Below, in pieces: positions 35,880 through 49,093 of a stretch of 64,000 nucleotides of DNA; the stretch's first letter is position 1; each line of letters opens with the position of its first letter. The notes beneath the pieces were generated by a model that saw only the letters and a program-made list of their open reading frames with translations, was not told the origin of the DNA and ran no database searches. This DNA is from Apostichopus japonicus (taxonomy: Eukaryota > Echinodermata > Holothuroidea > Aspidochirotida > Stichopodidae), in the NCBI RefSeq assembly GCF_037975245.1, contig NC_092572.1, positions 8,437,001 through 8,501,000 of the forward strand, written 5' to 3'. The position numbers and the translations under genes are program-made.

Positions 35880-37200
35880 TACCAATAGAAATTGCATAAG
35901 GAAGAACGCTGACACAGTGTATCGCCGTGTGTTAAAGCAATGAAGCTTTGGAAAAGTGAGGGCGCTTTGCGTTGTACGGCAAAAAGTCAGATCATTTGTA
36001 CGTCTTCATTGTGCATTCGACTTTGAAATTAAATCTGATTTTACCCTTTTTTTAAGAAAGAGTAGTTGCAATTTTCACGACAGAGAAAGGGTTATGACGA
36101 CCCGAGTGGTAAGTACTTTACTCTTGACTTAAGAACCAACTTTGAAAACTTTTTTTTTTCGTCACTGATGACTCGAGCAAGTGGAGTGTTTTATGCAACT
36201 TTGAATGTCTGTAAAGTGTCATTTCCGGTATCTGAGAGGCACATGGCAAACAATTTCTTGCTTGTATTATTTTAGTGCTCCATTCATGCAGATAGTGTCA
36301 TATTTGTCCCTGGAAAATGCCGTGAAAAATTACACCCCCCCCCCCCGCCCTTCCAACACACCTACTTTGTGTAGTACTTCCATGTTATTGTATGCATGCA
36401 GTTCTCGGTTCTGAATGTTAATGTTGCAAAGTGAGTAGTAGTTTATGCAGGATAACAGACCACAACTTATTAAGTGAGAGTGAACAAAGTTTGATGCATG
36501 TCTATACATTCAGTCACAGTCATCAAAGCATGAGATGTTAGCATTAGTAGTGGATTGAATGTGTCGTTTTGCCTACAAAGCTTTGTCCGAACATGGTTAG
36601 TGAATTAGGCCTTAAAATCATATTTGAGTAAATTTAGGCAAGTGGCCTATAAATTAAATTTACTGTCCAGAACTTACTGGCTAGGCTGAGTAAGCTTTGG
36701 CCTACCTCATAACTCAGATTACTGGCTATATACTGCTGGTGACCTTTCGCCATATAAACAGTGTTGGGAATATGTGTGAAAAGGAGGATTTGTTTGAAAA
36801 TTTGTATAATTCTAGGTATGTTAATAGACGGAAATATTCTAGGCTTAAGTTATGACCTACGCAACCTAAGTTAGACCAAGTGCAAGGCTACGTACATATG
36901 CCTAAGTTATATATGCTAAGCCTATTTTCCTTGTATTGAATTGTTAGTGATATAAGCCCAGGACATAACCGCCAAGCCATGTTATTCTGGGATGTGGATC
37001 TATCGTTAGGGATACAGTTTTAAGTAAAATGAGGTGGTGATAATTTTTTTCATAAGGCTTTAGTCATATCGCATCCGAAAGGACAGCTGTAGCCGGTCAA
37101 TAGGCCTAGGCTAACTATATCCAGGGTCCAGTGAAAGGAAAGCAGCTATAGCAGACGACACTATAGTAAAGTAATTAGATTACTATGTAATTTGGTCTGG
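35880..37200 (+). repeat. 1.3-kb inverted duplicated block, copy 1
   Basis: Shares many long blocks with the reverse complement of 57045-58682, for example GGCAAAAAGTCAGATCATTT and GCCTACAAAGCTTTGTCCGA, at roughly 10-15% divergence with indels. Short frames around ATGACTC...AGTGTTTTATGC exist in both but are not conserved in frame, so it looks non-coding. This copy lacks the MITE present in copy 2 and keeps the single empty target GTTTTAAG. Confidence 0.9.
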
Positions 37201-38554
37201 GAAAGAAGTTCAGGAAAACAAAATACAGACATTCATGTGCCTCTATGCCTAAATTAGAAATTAGAAAAGAAACAAAGGTTATTTGCCACGGAACTTAAAT
37301 TCCAAACAAGAGCGGAGGGGGCGGGGGTGGGGAGTTTGAGGGGAGCCCAAAGGAAGAAGAAAACGCAAAAGAGGAAAGTTATTTTGGCAAATGTTGTCAT
37401 GCGTCTATATCAAAATCTTTTAATGATAATTCCTTACAGCTTGACCTAGCCTAGGTCTGTTCCTTATCAAATATTTTATAAGAAGTATAACAAAGACAGT
37501 TTTAAATATGTCATTTTTATTTGATAACTGATTTTCAAAAGTTTAAGTTCGACGAGTTTTAGATTCGAAAATATTCCTTTATTACTTACGAAAGTACAAT
37601 AGACATTCATGTGGTGACAAAAGTTTCCTTTATTACTCACGAAAGTACAACAGACGATGCATGACAAAAGAATTAACTCTATGGGCCCCATGACATATCC
37701 CAGTCACTGGCGGATCCAAGGGGGGGCCAAGGGGGGCCATGCCCCCCCCCCAAAGGTGAGCCAAAAAGTGTTTCCGAACATCCGCTAAATCATATGATTG
37801 GAAATTAAAAAAATCGAGAGGAATAGCAGTGGTAGACTAGTCTAAACCTTTTCGTTTTCTGGTTTAAAATTAAATGCAGAGCTCCCAACTGACCCGCAAT
37901 TCGCGGGAATTAGACCCGCATTCTAACACCCAAACCCGCTGACCCTCACAAGCGTCCGAAAAAACCGCATTGTAATTGTCAAGTATACATAAAAAAAATT
38001 GCATCAAATCTTGACTTAGCAACCATCATTTCTTTAGCATTTAGCATAATAGAGTATAAAACCTCCTTTACAGCATTTCGTCCCCGTTTTCGCGTAGTGG
38101 CGAACGTGCACTTTTGGCGAAATTGAGTTAAATATTGTTCTTACCTACTTCGAGGGTGAAGAATCGGTTGAGCCGGGTTAGAAGTTTTAAAACTGTCTAT
38201 TTTTTTCGTTTTTTTCTGACTCATTTTTGACGAATGTCCACCTAAGACCCACTCTCGTTTTTACATACTGACGAATACTTTAGTCATCATTACAACCACT
38301 CAGTAACACTATTTGTCTAAGGTCCATGCATTTTTGCATATCGACGAATATTACCCTTTGGAACAAGCCGAACATAACAACCATGCCATACTGACTTGAG
38401 AACCAACTAACTGCCATTTGAAAACACCCAGGATTATGGGAAGGTAATATCTTTATTAGTTCACCTCGTCATTTAATTGATTAATACAGTATTCATATAC
38501 TACGGAAGCGTAGAAGGGACATGGTGATGAAAGAGAAACAAACTCGTCAAAATG

Positions 38555-39120
38555 ACAAAATTCGGAAAAAGACGTTTTGCCGAGTTTAACAACTCGTCAA
38601 AACGACAAAATTATTAAATTTGCCGAGATGCAACAAGTCGTCAAAATGACAAAATTTTGAAAATTGACGTTTTGCCGAAATACAACAAGTCGTCAAAATG
38701 ACAAAAATTTGAATCTCAACGTTTTGCCGAGATACAACAAGTCGTCAAACTGACAAAAATCTGAAAATTGACGTTTTGCCGAGATACAGCATGTCGTCAA
38801 AATGACAAAATATTGAAAATTGACGTTTTGCTGAGATACAACAAGTCGTCAAAATGAATAAAATCTGAATTTTAACGTTTAGCCGAAATATAACAAGTCG
38901 CCAAAATGAAAAAAATCTGAAAATTGACGTTTTGTTGAGATACGACAACTCGTCAAAATGAGAACAATCTGAATTTTAACGTTTAGCCGAAATATAACAA
39001 GTCGCCAAAATGAAAAAAAAATCTGAAAATTGACGTTTTGTTGAAATACGACAACTCGTCAAAATGAGAACAATCTGAAAATTGACGTTTTGCCGAGATA
39101 CAAATCGTCAAATCGTTACA
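38555..39120. repeat. ~58-bp satellite-like array inside the hAT-like element
   Basis: About ten imperfect units with CGTCAAAATGACAAAAT and GAAAATTGACGTTTTGCCGA. Frames over it are repeat artefacts. Confidence 0.9.
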
Positions 39121-39399
39121 AATGTAACATCTCCCTAAAGAAGTACGGTTTCTCTTAGCTGTTGGCGGCTTTGCTCATCACGAGCATTACTCTAGCCTAA
39201 CTTAAAACTACCTTTTTCTAGCTAAGTAATACCTAGTTACATAATTGAAGGTCACATACTTTTACATGAAACTTTGGAAGGTACTAGCATAGTTTATACT
39301 TAAGTAGTTACTTTGCTACAAAGGACGAGGAGGGGGGGGGGGGGGGCGTTTAGACCGAATTACTAGAAAATCTGTAAAGCAACCTTTTATACTGTCTTG

Positions 39400-40450
39400 C
39401 CAAATGCTTCAATTAATGAAGGATCTTTTACGATTTATCAAAGAAACATGGCTTATTCATTGGCTGACACAATTTCTTCAAGGATGGCCCAGACAAGTAA
39501 GGTTGGATAAAGGGTTATCGGAAATATTGGAAATAAAGGTTGGTGTGCCTTGGGGTGGGAGGGGGGGGTCCATTATATGCTATATTATTTACTATATATA
39601 CTGATGAAATTAGGTCAAACTCACACATTTCTATAACAAAATATGCCGATGATACTGCTGTATCATGTACAATTCATAAGAGCTCTGTTGAAACTGACCA
39701 ATGAAATTTTCAGTGTTCTGTAAATGACATAGTTCCAACATGTGACCGCAAGACTTTATTGCGTAACTCCCCCCCCCCCCCAAAAAAAAAATTAAAAAAA
39801 ATAAGGGAAATTTGTTTTTGAAAATAAACCATAAAACATGAAGGTCTCATTCTATCAAGGTCGCAACGTATTATTATTATTATTGAGGGATCTGATGTGG
39901 CTAGAACCTCCAAAACTGAGTACTGGGAGTATACAGTGACGACAGTTTGACCTTTTCTTGCAAAGCATTAAGGTATTAAAAAAGTATATTATATAGTATC
40001 TAGTGTGGCTTACGTTGTGTCTTTCTTTAACCAAAATGCTAAGGAAAATGTTTTCAATACTATTATTCTACCCTGGCACATGTGATCTATACAGTGCCTG
40101 CCTGGTACCATTTTATATTGCAAAAAAAAGCAAAGAAAAGAAGACTGAAGTTTCTTAAATACACATCATCTATATTAATTTAGAATACAATATACTTTTA
40201 GAAAAAGTAAATGCTGCTGCAAGACCTGAGTTTACAAGAATGGCTAATAAGATTTACAGTGATCAGAATAACCCTTTGTATACTGTACTGAAAACTCTCC
40301 TGCACAAATCGAGCAGAAATCTAAGAAATCCACACAAAATACCGAACGTAAGTTTACAGCAACTCATTTATTTACCGTGCTGCTTTATACATTCCATTCG
40401 AGCACTTAGAATGTTTGTTATAGTTTGTTTGTTATATCGTTTTATGTAAT
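39400..40450 (+). pseudogene. Degraded non-LTR retrotransposon (LINE) reverse transcriptase
   Basis: KVGVPWG (usual GVPQG), IYTDEIRS and the RT catalytic motif KYADDTA at 39639-39659. At 40213-40420 a C-terminal part reads VNAAARPEFTRMANKIYSDQ then NPLY and SIRAL, like LINE C-termini with a final SFIPSIR-LN block. Stops, frame changes and homopolymer insertions make it dead. The clade is not determined. Confidence 0.75.
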
Positions 40451-40609
40451 AACTTTTGTATTAGTAGATGTATTTTATATGATATCCTATCATCTTGACA
40501 TTTTCTCCCTTTTTATATTAGTTATTCTTGGACTGTTTGGTATCCTATCATCTTAAAAAAAAAACTTTTATATGAGTTATTCTTCTTGTTGAGGTGTTAT
40601 ATGACTCCT

Positions 40610-40905
40610 CTCTATAATTTTTATATGTATACTGGAAGGAAATAAAAAGAAGGAACAACATACTACAGTACATCTTGGAAACACTTGAACAATGGCACAG
40701 TTATTTCCTTCTTTAAATCTGAGGATTCACACGAGGTTGGGTTGGATATTATGAATGTGCCCGTGAGCGTAAGAAATTTTTTATATGTATACTGGAAGGA
40801 AATAAAAAGAAGGAACAACATACTATAGTACAACTTGGAAACACTTGAACAATTGCACAGTTGTTGGGTTGGTTATTATGAATGTGCCTGTGAGCGTAAT
40901 AAAAT
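40610..40905. repeat. ~160-bp two-copy direct repeat
   Basis: Copies near 40619 and 40779 share TATATGTATACTGGAAGGAA and GGAACAACATACTA. Inside the 5.18-kb element. Confidence 0.88.
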
Positions 40906-41124
40906 TTCACATTCCGTTTAAGGGGATAGTATAGTGGAATAGCTTCCCAAAGCGTTTGAAGGATACTTAGAAACTATCGTCAGAGACATTTCACGTAATA
41001 CACTAACTTGAAAATGAAGAATTGCACACAATTTTCCGTAGTCTGTGTGCTTTATCAGAGTTCCGACTTAACAGATTACGCCACTGGAACTATTATTTTT
41101 GCAACTGCATGTGTTCACATTTCA

Positions 41125-41600
41125 TCATATACCTTGTCTATTTTATACTTTATAGAAAATGGTGGGGGTTCTTTAAAATAAATAGGACCAATATATAACC
41201 CTTTCAGCAGCCGGCTCTCCTTGCCCTCCCTACCTCAACATCTCTCTATCCGACACCCTACATTTCACCCAAGAAACACATACTAAAACACTTACATCCG
41301 CCCATAACCCATACAAATTCCTTGTCTATTTTATACATTGCAACAAAACGTGGGCGTTCTTTTTAAATTAATAAGACCAATATACCACCATTTCAACAGC
41401 CGGCTCTCCTTGCCCTATATACCACCTCCCCTCGTCATATCCGACTCCATCCATGTCACTCAAGAAAAACATACTAAACACGTATGTTGATACCTGCGTA
41501 TAACCCATTCCTTGTCTATTTTATACATTAAAGTAAACCGTGGACATTCTTTTTAAAATTAATAAGACCAATGTACCACCCCTTCGATTATTTTCTTCTA
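41125..41600. repeat. ~190-bp three-copy tandem repeat
   Basis: Copies near 41131, 41320 and 41508 share CCTTGTCTATTTTATAC and GACCAATATA-CACC. Inside the 5.18-kb element. Confidence 0.85.
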
Positions 41601-42885
41601 TCGTAAGGTTATTCCACCTAACCCCCCCCCCCCCTTCCTCTCCCCATGTGACAGTGAACATTCACGGTGTACCCTATGGCTACTACACACAAAAGTGACG
41701 AATACAAGTCTGTGACAGGACGAAACCTCAAAATTTAGTTCTAGCACAGTGATCAATGTGTGGCGAATGTCTAAAATTAACTGAAAATGACATGACATAA
41801 CGACGAATATGTTTACACTAAAATTACTACTATGTAAGAAATTTCAGCAACAAACATGAGAACTCAAAGTTCTATTTGTTATATTTAAAATATTGACAAC
41901 TTTCGGTAAAAAAAGATCCTCTTTTAGTTACGCTATACTAAAGTCAAAATATGAAAATCTTTAGAGCGCGTTTTCTCAAAACTCACATTTTGAACATTCG
42001 TCACTACGCCAGAACGGGGACGATTTGATTGGTCAATTGCTCGTCGATTGCATGCAAAATCCGCTCTATTGCACGCTATGATGATAGAACCATGCGTTAT
42101 ACTTTTTTGGTAGCACTTTTTTCAATGGTAAGAGAGCAGAGAAACCTGTCTGTTCAAAACAATCTGTTGCATGAGTGCATTTTACATCCAATTATATCCA
42201 AATTTGAAGGTGTTGTATAAAACAAATAATGAATGGTAATTTGTTCCATTCAACTCGGCTGCGCCTCGTTGAATGGAACATTCCATCTTTCAACTCATGA
42301 AATATTTGCACTATTGCACTGATCATAACCAATCATTATTTGTATACTATTCAATTTATTGATGTTACACACAAAAAAATGCATATATCTCAGAAAATTT
42401 TGGGTGACAAAAGCCTTTCTAAGTGCCACCATTTTACATGTAGGCATCACCAGGATTCCAAAAAAAAATTCAAAAGGGGAGGGGGACACCCCCTCCCCTT
42501 ATACCCCCCCCCCCAGGACGGCGATTCGTGGCATGGACAAGCATTTGCCTTCTCAAGAGTTGGGAGCTATGTAAATGTATGAGCATGAGGATTTACAGTT
42601 TAACACCATTTTGCAGTTACAGGCTGGTTGTAAGAAATTTATAACCTATGAGAAATCAAATTTCTTGAGAAAGATGATCTCAACTTTGTTTTATAAATAT
42701 TTTAGAAAATTACACCTGGGAAACATTTTTTTTAGAAGTAAATTAACATCACCATTGTACACTTTTGTCGCACCAAATTGCATATGAGGGCATTCAGAAA
42801 TAGAAAATTTTCCAAAGACCCCTCCCCCATATCACTCTAATGCCACTTTGGCCCCTCCCAAACAATGGCCCTGGATCCGCCAGTG

Positions 42886-44853
42886 ATCCCAGTTTGATCG
42901 AATACAGTACATATTAAAGAAGTTCATAACTTTCCATGCGATTAACTATCACGTACCATTATCTGGTGTCATATAAAATATAATACACGATACCATTTAC
43001 AAACTAGGGCTTCTAAATAGGTGGCCCACGGGCACGGGTAACGTAATTATAGCTGCACTTTGATGAAAAGTGTATGTCCATACTTTATATCCTAGCAGTC
43101 GTTTCTAAAAATGTCTTTAGACAATAGTCAATCAGTCTTCCTTAAACTAGAGGAAAGTCTCTTAAATATGTTTTTCTTTATTATCATATTCATAATATAT
43201 ACAGGATGCTGAAATGGAGCATTATATTATCCTATCTATAGTGAATCCTATCTCACTTCCAATCAAGATTTAATCTATCAAACCGCTATAAGTTATATCT
43301 TCCTTCCGACCAAACTGAAATAACCTTTGTTTAAATCCTTCATGACCAAGAAAGAAATTACCTGCTGTTTCTCTCCAATTACGGTTTGTCAAACGACGGA
43401 ACTTAATAAAGAGATTGTATTGCAAATAATCTCGACGAATTTGACCAGCTGGGTGTTGTTATGGCCATAACGACTCCCTGGTTTGACCTTCCATCAATAC
43501 ACTGCTTATATGTGCTCAAACAATAAAGAGGAAGTTAAAAACATATAGATGATTTGTTTACATTATCAACAGATGATTATTTAAAAATGTGATTAAAATT
43601 GTCCATTTCAGAAATAAAATGCTATTGACATATCCTATCCATATCGAATGGTATAGCTCGGCCCTCCCCGACTTTTGCATTTTGCCAGGAAGGCTACGGC
43701 CATAAATAAGATATTTTTTTCACCGAAACTATATTCTATTATAAAATACCATAATGATGTATAGTTCATTAATTGTTAAGTTTATATCCTTAAATGAATT
43801 TAAAAGTAAAAAACAAAGAAATTAAAAGTAGTATATATAAGATACGTTATGAATGCGGTTAATAGGCCTATTTAGCCGAAAAGTATCTGTGATCGAAAAT
43901 TATTATTCAGAATTGAATACAATTCATTAAGGATTCGCTCATTAACCGTCACTTGGTGACAGAAGTAATGTGATGTACATTATTTTGATCAAGTGCTATC
44001 ATATTTTGAGCGGCACTCCGTATATATAACGTTGGTAAGAGCTTTGGCTTATCGCCAGAGACAGCTTGCCTAGCATATGTAATCTACATATATAGGACGT
44101 CCCATGGCTGTATGTAATTTCCAGGTCCAGGTCTTTAACTTATAATGGTCTACGAAACGGCTGTTAGTAGCCTACAGTCGGTCCTCGACTACAACCTTTT
44201 CCAGAGCGGATCCAGGATTTTATAATGGGACATTTAACCCCCCCCCCCCTTCCAAAAAAAAAACCATAAACCAGACACACACAAACGTTTTTTTTTTTTC
44301 TTTATTCCACGTACTCCGTATCATATTCTAACCTCTGCCGCGGGGCCTAACTTGGAGTGAGGTACGGAAGCGTATACAAGCCATTATGCCACAGCGAAAA
44401 CTAATTTATGAACTCATGTGTAAAGAATTGTTTACTTTGTAGACATGCCCTCGTCCAAGATGCAAGAGTTTGCTAAACGTATTACGTTTTCTTTTTCAAA
44501 CTCTGGAATGCAACAAAATATCATAACATATTATATCTTTGATAACTATATCAAAAAAATAACAATAAGAAGAATAGATTGTGATGACGTGTCAAATATA
44601 AGCCCATTAGTATACGATAGACAACTTGCCGCCTAGCATCTCCAACGCTGAATATTAAAACAGAGGAAACACCTTGTAACCAGACTTGCATAGTGAGTGC
44701 GTACGAGTACTCTTATTACCATAGCGTATTTACCTGTACTCGTACTTGTGTACTCCAACTCGTCGCGTACTCGGGCTTTCTCAATAGGCCTACTATTATC
44801 GTAACTAATGCACTATTTCGTAATCGTACCCATAAACTTATAGCCTTGTAAGC
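42886..44853. other. No gene seen
   Basis: AT-rich, short unrelated frames only. A stretch at ~44210 reading CAGAGCGGATCCAGGATTTT looks like a single transposon end; its partner was not found. Confidence 0.5.
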
Positions 44854-46232
44854 CAGGGGCGTGTCCAGGATTTTCCAATAGGGGGGGGGGGGGCGCCAGG
44901 CATGAATGATCGCCGTCCTGGGGGATGGGTCTAAGGGGAGGGGTGTACAATTTTTGCTTTCGAAGAAGGGCTTAAATGCAAAATGGTGTCATATGCATGG
45001 GCGGCGATCAGTACTTCCGAGTGGGGGGGGGGGGGGGGATATGACCTTGTTGACTATCTAAGCGTAGCGCCACCATGAGTTGGCGCGAAGCGTACAAGAA
45101 AATGTTGGGATTAACAAACCCTCTAGATGGCCGGAAACGGCACTTCCCGAGGTTTCCAAGCGGCATATACCCAACTTTAAAATAGGGATGTCATGTCCGA
45201 AATATCTCATATTCAGGATCCAAAATACTTTTTTTTTAATTTCGGGTGTTATTTTGGGAAAATTGCCCCTGTCAATCTTGTTTCAGGCGCAACGTTAGAA
45301 TGTTCGAGAGCTCTTTTATATTATTCGATGAAGAAAATGGCCTCATGCAGGCTATTATAGGCCTATACACATGCAATACACAATTACACATAGTTACATT
45401 CCTAGGTACCGATTGCTAGGGCATCCAGGTGAAACGTGTATTAAGCATTACCCTGGTTACATGAGATTCTCAGCTGTTCGAGGGAACATGTACGTGTGTA
45501 GGCCTACTATAGGGCCTATATGAATACTATGAGGGTGCATATATGTACTATATCAATACCGTGGGCGCAATAATACATTTTGTTGTTATAGGGCCAATGA
45601 AGCCTACAGTCAACTATTTTTGCTTTATAAAGACGCTTTATTTGAAAAGATCGCACTGCGTTTATGGTAGGCGAGAAATGAAGCTAAAAAAGAGCCGTAC
45701 ATTAACGAAGATGCATAAATGTAGGCATGAAAATATTCTTATCCCTGGCATTTGGTGGGGGGGGGGGATATGGTGCATTACATCCCCTCCACCCATTTTC
45801 ATGGGGGGATATATCCCCCCTCCACCCATTTTCATGGGGGGATATATCCCCCCTCCACCCAGGATCGCCGCCCATGGCCATATGTGATCCATTTTTCGAC
45901 CTTAATAATAAGCAACATTTCCAGTAAATATGGACACAAAATGCACAATTTAGTATGGCTGGCATGTCACTTAGTGTTTATAGTGATAATACAAACACAA
46001 TTACCATCTATGTTTCTAAAACTATTATGCCGCCGAACTTCGCCAGAACCTTTTTTTGGCAAACAAAAAATAAAGTATACGGGAGGGGGGGGGGGGGGTT
46101 GAGCGATCACCGACATCTCACATAAAGGTCGTCATCAATTTTTTTTTTTTTTTTTTGCTAAACTTTTTTTTTTTTGGTGACGGCCAATAGGGGGGGGGCG
46201 CGCCTGTTGCGCCCCCCCTGGATACGCCCCTG
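44854..46232 (-). mobile_element. Non-autonomous DNA transposon with 5-bp TSD (outer element A)
   Basis: Ends CAGGGGCGTGTCCAGG and CCTGGATACGCCCCTG, near-perfect inverted repeats. Flanked by TAAGC on both sides. The same ends and a 5-bp TSD mark the element at 58755-61147. A hAT subgroup with 5-bp TSDs (hAT5) is the best guess. No transposase found. It contains a second element at 44996-45876. Confidence 0.75.
44996..45876. mobile_element. Nested 881-bp hAT-like element
   Basis: Ends CATGGGCGGCGATC and GATCGCCGCCCATG. Flanks GTCATATG (44988-44995) and GCCATATG (45877-45884) match in 7 of 8 positions. It carries the shared ~95-bp module (45053-45175, reverse orientation), and at 45782-45860 two 33-bp repeats with the self-complementary GGGGGGATATATCCCCCC. 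Confidence 0.72.
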
Positions 46233-46367
46233 TAAGCTATTCGGCTCACACCAAGTGAAATTCTACTTGTACTGGTTCACGTTCTCCAAGTTGTACTCAG
46301 TCCTTCCCCAGTGTGTTTGTAACCGATATAGTTTCTTACGTTGCTTTACTAACGTGTTTGTTTGCAG

Positions 46368-46521
46368 AGATGGCACGTTTTATCAGATGGACTGCCACAA
46401 CAATAGAAAATCGATCACCATGCCGAAGAAGCGAATCAGAGAGAGAGAGGAGGAGATAGTGCAGTCTTTTGTGTTCACATCTCCACAAAGCATCTCAGCA
46501 ATGGACAAAAATCGATATTAG
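46368..46521 (+). other. Possible terminal exon, unknown product
   Basis: After TTTGTTTGCAG a frame runs DGTFYQMDCHNNRK, then the basic/acidic stretch KKRIREREEEIVQSF, to TAG. It begins 136 bp past the right end of a transposon. Only the acceptor and an open frame support it. It could equally be an untranslated exon of the sulfotransferase gene downstream or chance. Confidence 0.2.
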
Positions 46522-49093
46522 TATGCATGGGAAGACGTCGGAGTATTGTAAAATAACTATTTAGAGAAAGAGGATGTTACGTTGCATTCGAGAAGGTTGT
46601 GAATTCAAAATGTATTTTTCTAGTTTCCTGGTACACAAATCAGGTGTTAGCTTAGAAGTAGGAAAAGCCTCGCCATGATCCGGTCAGTCGCTGTAACATA
46701 TATACCTACATACCTGGCATGTAGTAAGACATTATATTTGCATATACATTGCCTACATGCAGTTAAGAGGAAGTGTTAAAGGTAAAGTTGTAGCCTATAC
46801 TTCCGAAGCAGATTTCTTCTTGGAACCATGGAATTCGAAATAACATTTTCTTGATCATAGTTAATAATAAACAAATTATTTATTACCATTATTTATTGCT
46901 ATTGTTTGATATCACCGTTATCAAGGGGAAAAACTGCATCAACTAGGCCTAATAACATCGCTATAGCTTTCAAGATCGTACACCGTCGCTTCTTTGATGG
47001 GCGTATACCACTGAGGAACACGAATATAGCAGTGATATTGATGTAACGGTTACATTGATACTAATCTGCACTTTGAAACATATATACAAACACAGTGCAT
47101 AGGCCATAAGTGTATTTAGTCACATGAATTAATTATTACCACAACAGTTGAGAGAGACGTTCGTTCATCTATGTTTGCAGAAAGAGCATAGATTGATAAG
47201 ATAGAAATGTGATTGCAAAACTACATGTCTAACGAGTGTACATACAGGCTACTAGTGAATTGGAAGACTATACGGTTTATTTATGCGGACAACAACATCT
47301 CTCTAGCTTCTAAGGTAAGTCTTATCAAGTTATATATATCTTTGCGTTGCATTTGATAAATTCGCATACGAATTCAAAATTATGATCACTTACTCTCAAA
47401 TTTGAAGGGGCATTGTCCTACCTTCCTCAGTAAGTTTAAGCTCACTGACACAATGAAATTTCAAAAATATTTTTTGTATAGGCCTATATCTCTAGGAATA
47501 ATTTCTACAGTCCGAACCTTCGGGTGATTATTACTGTCAAATTTGGAGCCATTACTGATGGCCTCTCAGGTTTATGGAGATGTATATATAATACTGTGTG
47601 TATGTTCTTCTTTTTATAATGGGGACGAGTGAGGGGGAGGGGGGGTGGGGTATGATTTGTGGAAATCATAAACCAAGCACGAAATCATGCCCTATGTCTA
47701 TCTGGGTAAATTAAATAAGTGACAACCAGCATCTATAAGGCAAGAAGGTTAATTTCATATAAACGGGGATTTGGCTTGGATATACTGTTTATATAGTGAC
47801 CCAAAATCGTCAACAAATAAAATAATAAAAATAAAATAATTAATTAAGCCGCTCATTCGCCATCTCAAAGACCAGTTTGAGCGATACCGGTAATCATCAT
47901 CGTAGGATAATATATATGTTTACGTGTTCCCATTAACGATGGTGCAATGGTATGATGTATTATTCAGTACATAAAACGAGCTATCTAATACAAAGTAAAC
48001 ATGATATATAAATGCTTGCTAGACTGAAAGTATGTCTTACAAAATAGCTATAACTTTGAGCCTACAGTCATGGCATTTCAACGTAAGCCTATTTATACCG
48101 TGCGCCTACAATACTTTATTATGCTGTACTGTATACCGTACGTTTGTTGTAGTACGGTATAACGGCCTTGGAAACCCGCATGTACAGGTATAGTTACCGT
48201 TGCGCTAACGTTTATACATCGATTCTAATTAGAAACTGCAATTTGATACTAAAAGGAACTCAAAGCCAAAGTGGCAACGAGATGTTAAAGCTTATATTAA
48301 GTCCATCAATGAAAGTAATATACATTATAACTATTAACCAACATAACCGAATGTGTCTCCATCCCAACTATTGTATACACCCGAGCTGAGGCACCCCCCC
48401 CCTCTCCAGGCTTTCCTGACAATTAATCCCCTTTCAAACCCCTCTCCCTCCCTCTCCTCGCCTCCCCCCTCTCTGTCATTCTTTCCGCCTGTACTTAGTT
48501 TCTCTTCCTTGTGAAGTTGATCGTTTCCGACATTTTTACAAGTTAACTGTTAAATATACAGAGAACGCAATACGTGCCACTCCCCCCCCCCCCGAAGTTA
48601 CCCCTTCTAGGGATCGAACTGAGTCACACCTACTGTATATTCGTATTTTTATTTTTCGTATTACCAGTGGCATGATTTCGCGGCCCCGGTGAAGTGTGAG
48701 GGGTCGGGGGTGAGGAGGGGAGGTTCAACCTATTTGGGTACGGTATATGTACTGTATGTGTATAAGACGGGTACCGTATTGTAACACTACATATTGAAGC
48801 AAACAAGGAGAAGCAGTTTGTAATCGGTTAACCGTGGCTAAAGCCAACAACAGTAAGCTCCATTGTATCCAGTGTGGCAGCCATTAACAATGACACTAGT
48901 GTATAGCCGGTCGTCTCTGCTTTCCTATAGAGCTATCTGTTTATAGCTACATGGCTTTCCTTAGACTACTTTTAGAGCCTTTCAGAAAAAGCTTAGCAAA
49001 TTACTCAACCGTGGCAATAGCTCGCAGAGCAACTTAAAATCAGCCGTTCTCGAGATGTGCCACGCACAGGAGAGCACAAATGCGGGTTGAAAA
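46522..49093. other. No gene seen
   Basis: AT-rich intergenic sequence upstream of the first sulfotransferase gene. It holds only the donor-like site at 47313, G- or C-runs near 47640 and 48390-48590, and no frame with recognisable protein. Confidence 0.5.
47290..47319 (+). promoter_or_regulatory. Candidate 5' untranslated exon donor for the Gal3ST-like gene
   Basis: TTCTAAG followed by GTAAGTCTT at ~47313 is a strong donor consensus. The first coding exon at 50983 needs an upstream non-coding exon. Assignment is inference only. Confidence 0.2.

Larger units (their letters stand above)
37705..42885. mobile_element. 5.18-kb hAT-like element with perfect 8-bp TSD
   Basis: Terminal inverted repeats CACTGGCGGATCCA at the left and TGGATCCGCCAGTG at the right. 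Flanked on both sides by ATCCCAGT (37697-37704 and 42886-42893), the 8-bp TSD expected of the hAT superfamily. No transposase is recognised inside. It holds a dead LINE, three tandem-repeat arrays and the hairpin module also seen in the small MITEs, so it is non-autonomous or heavily decayed. Confidence 0.88.
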
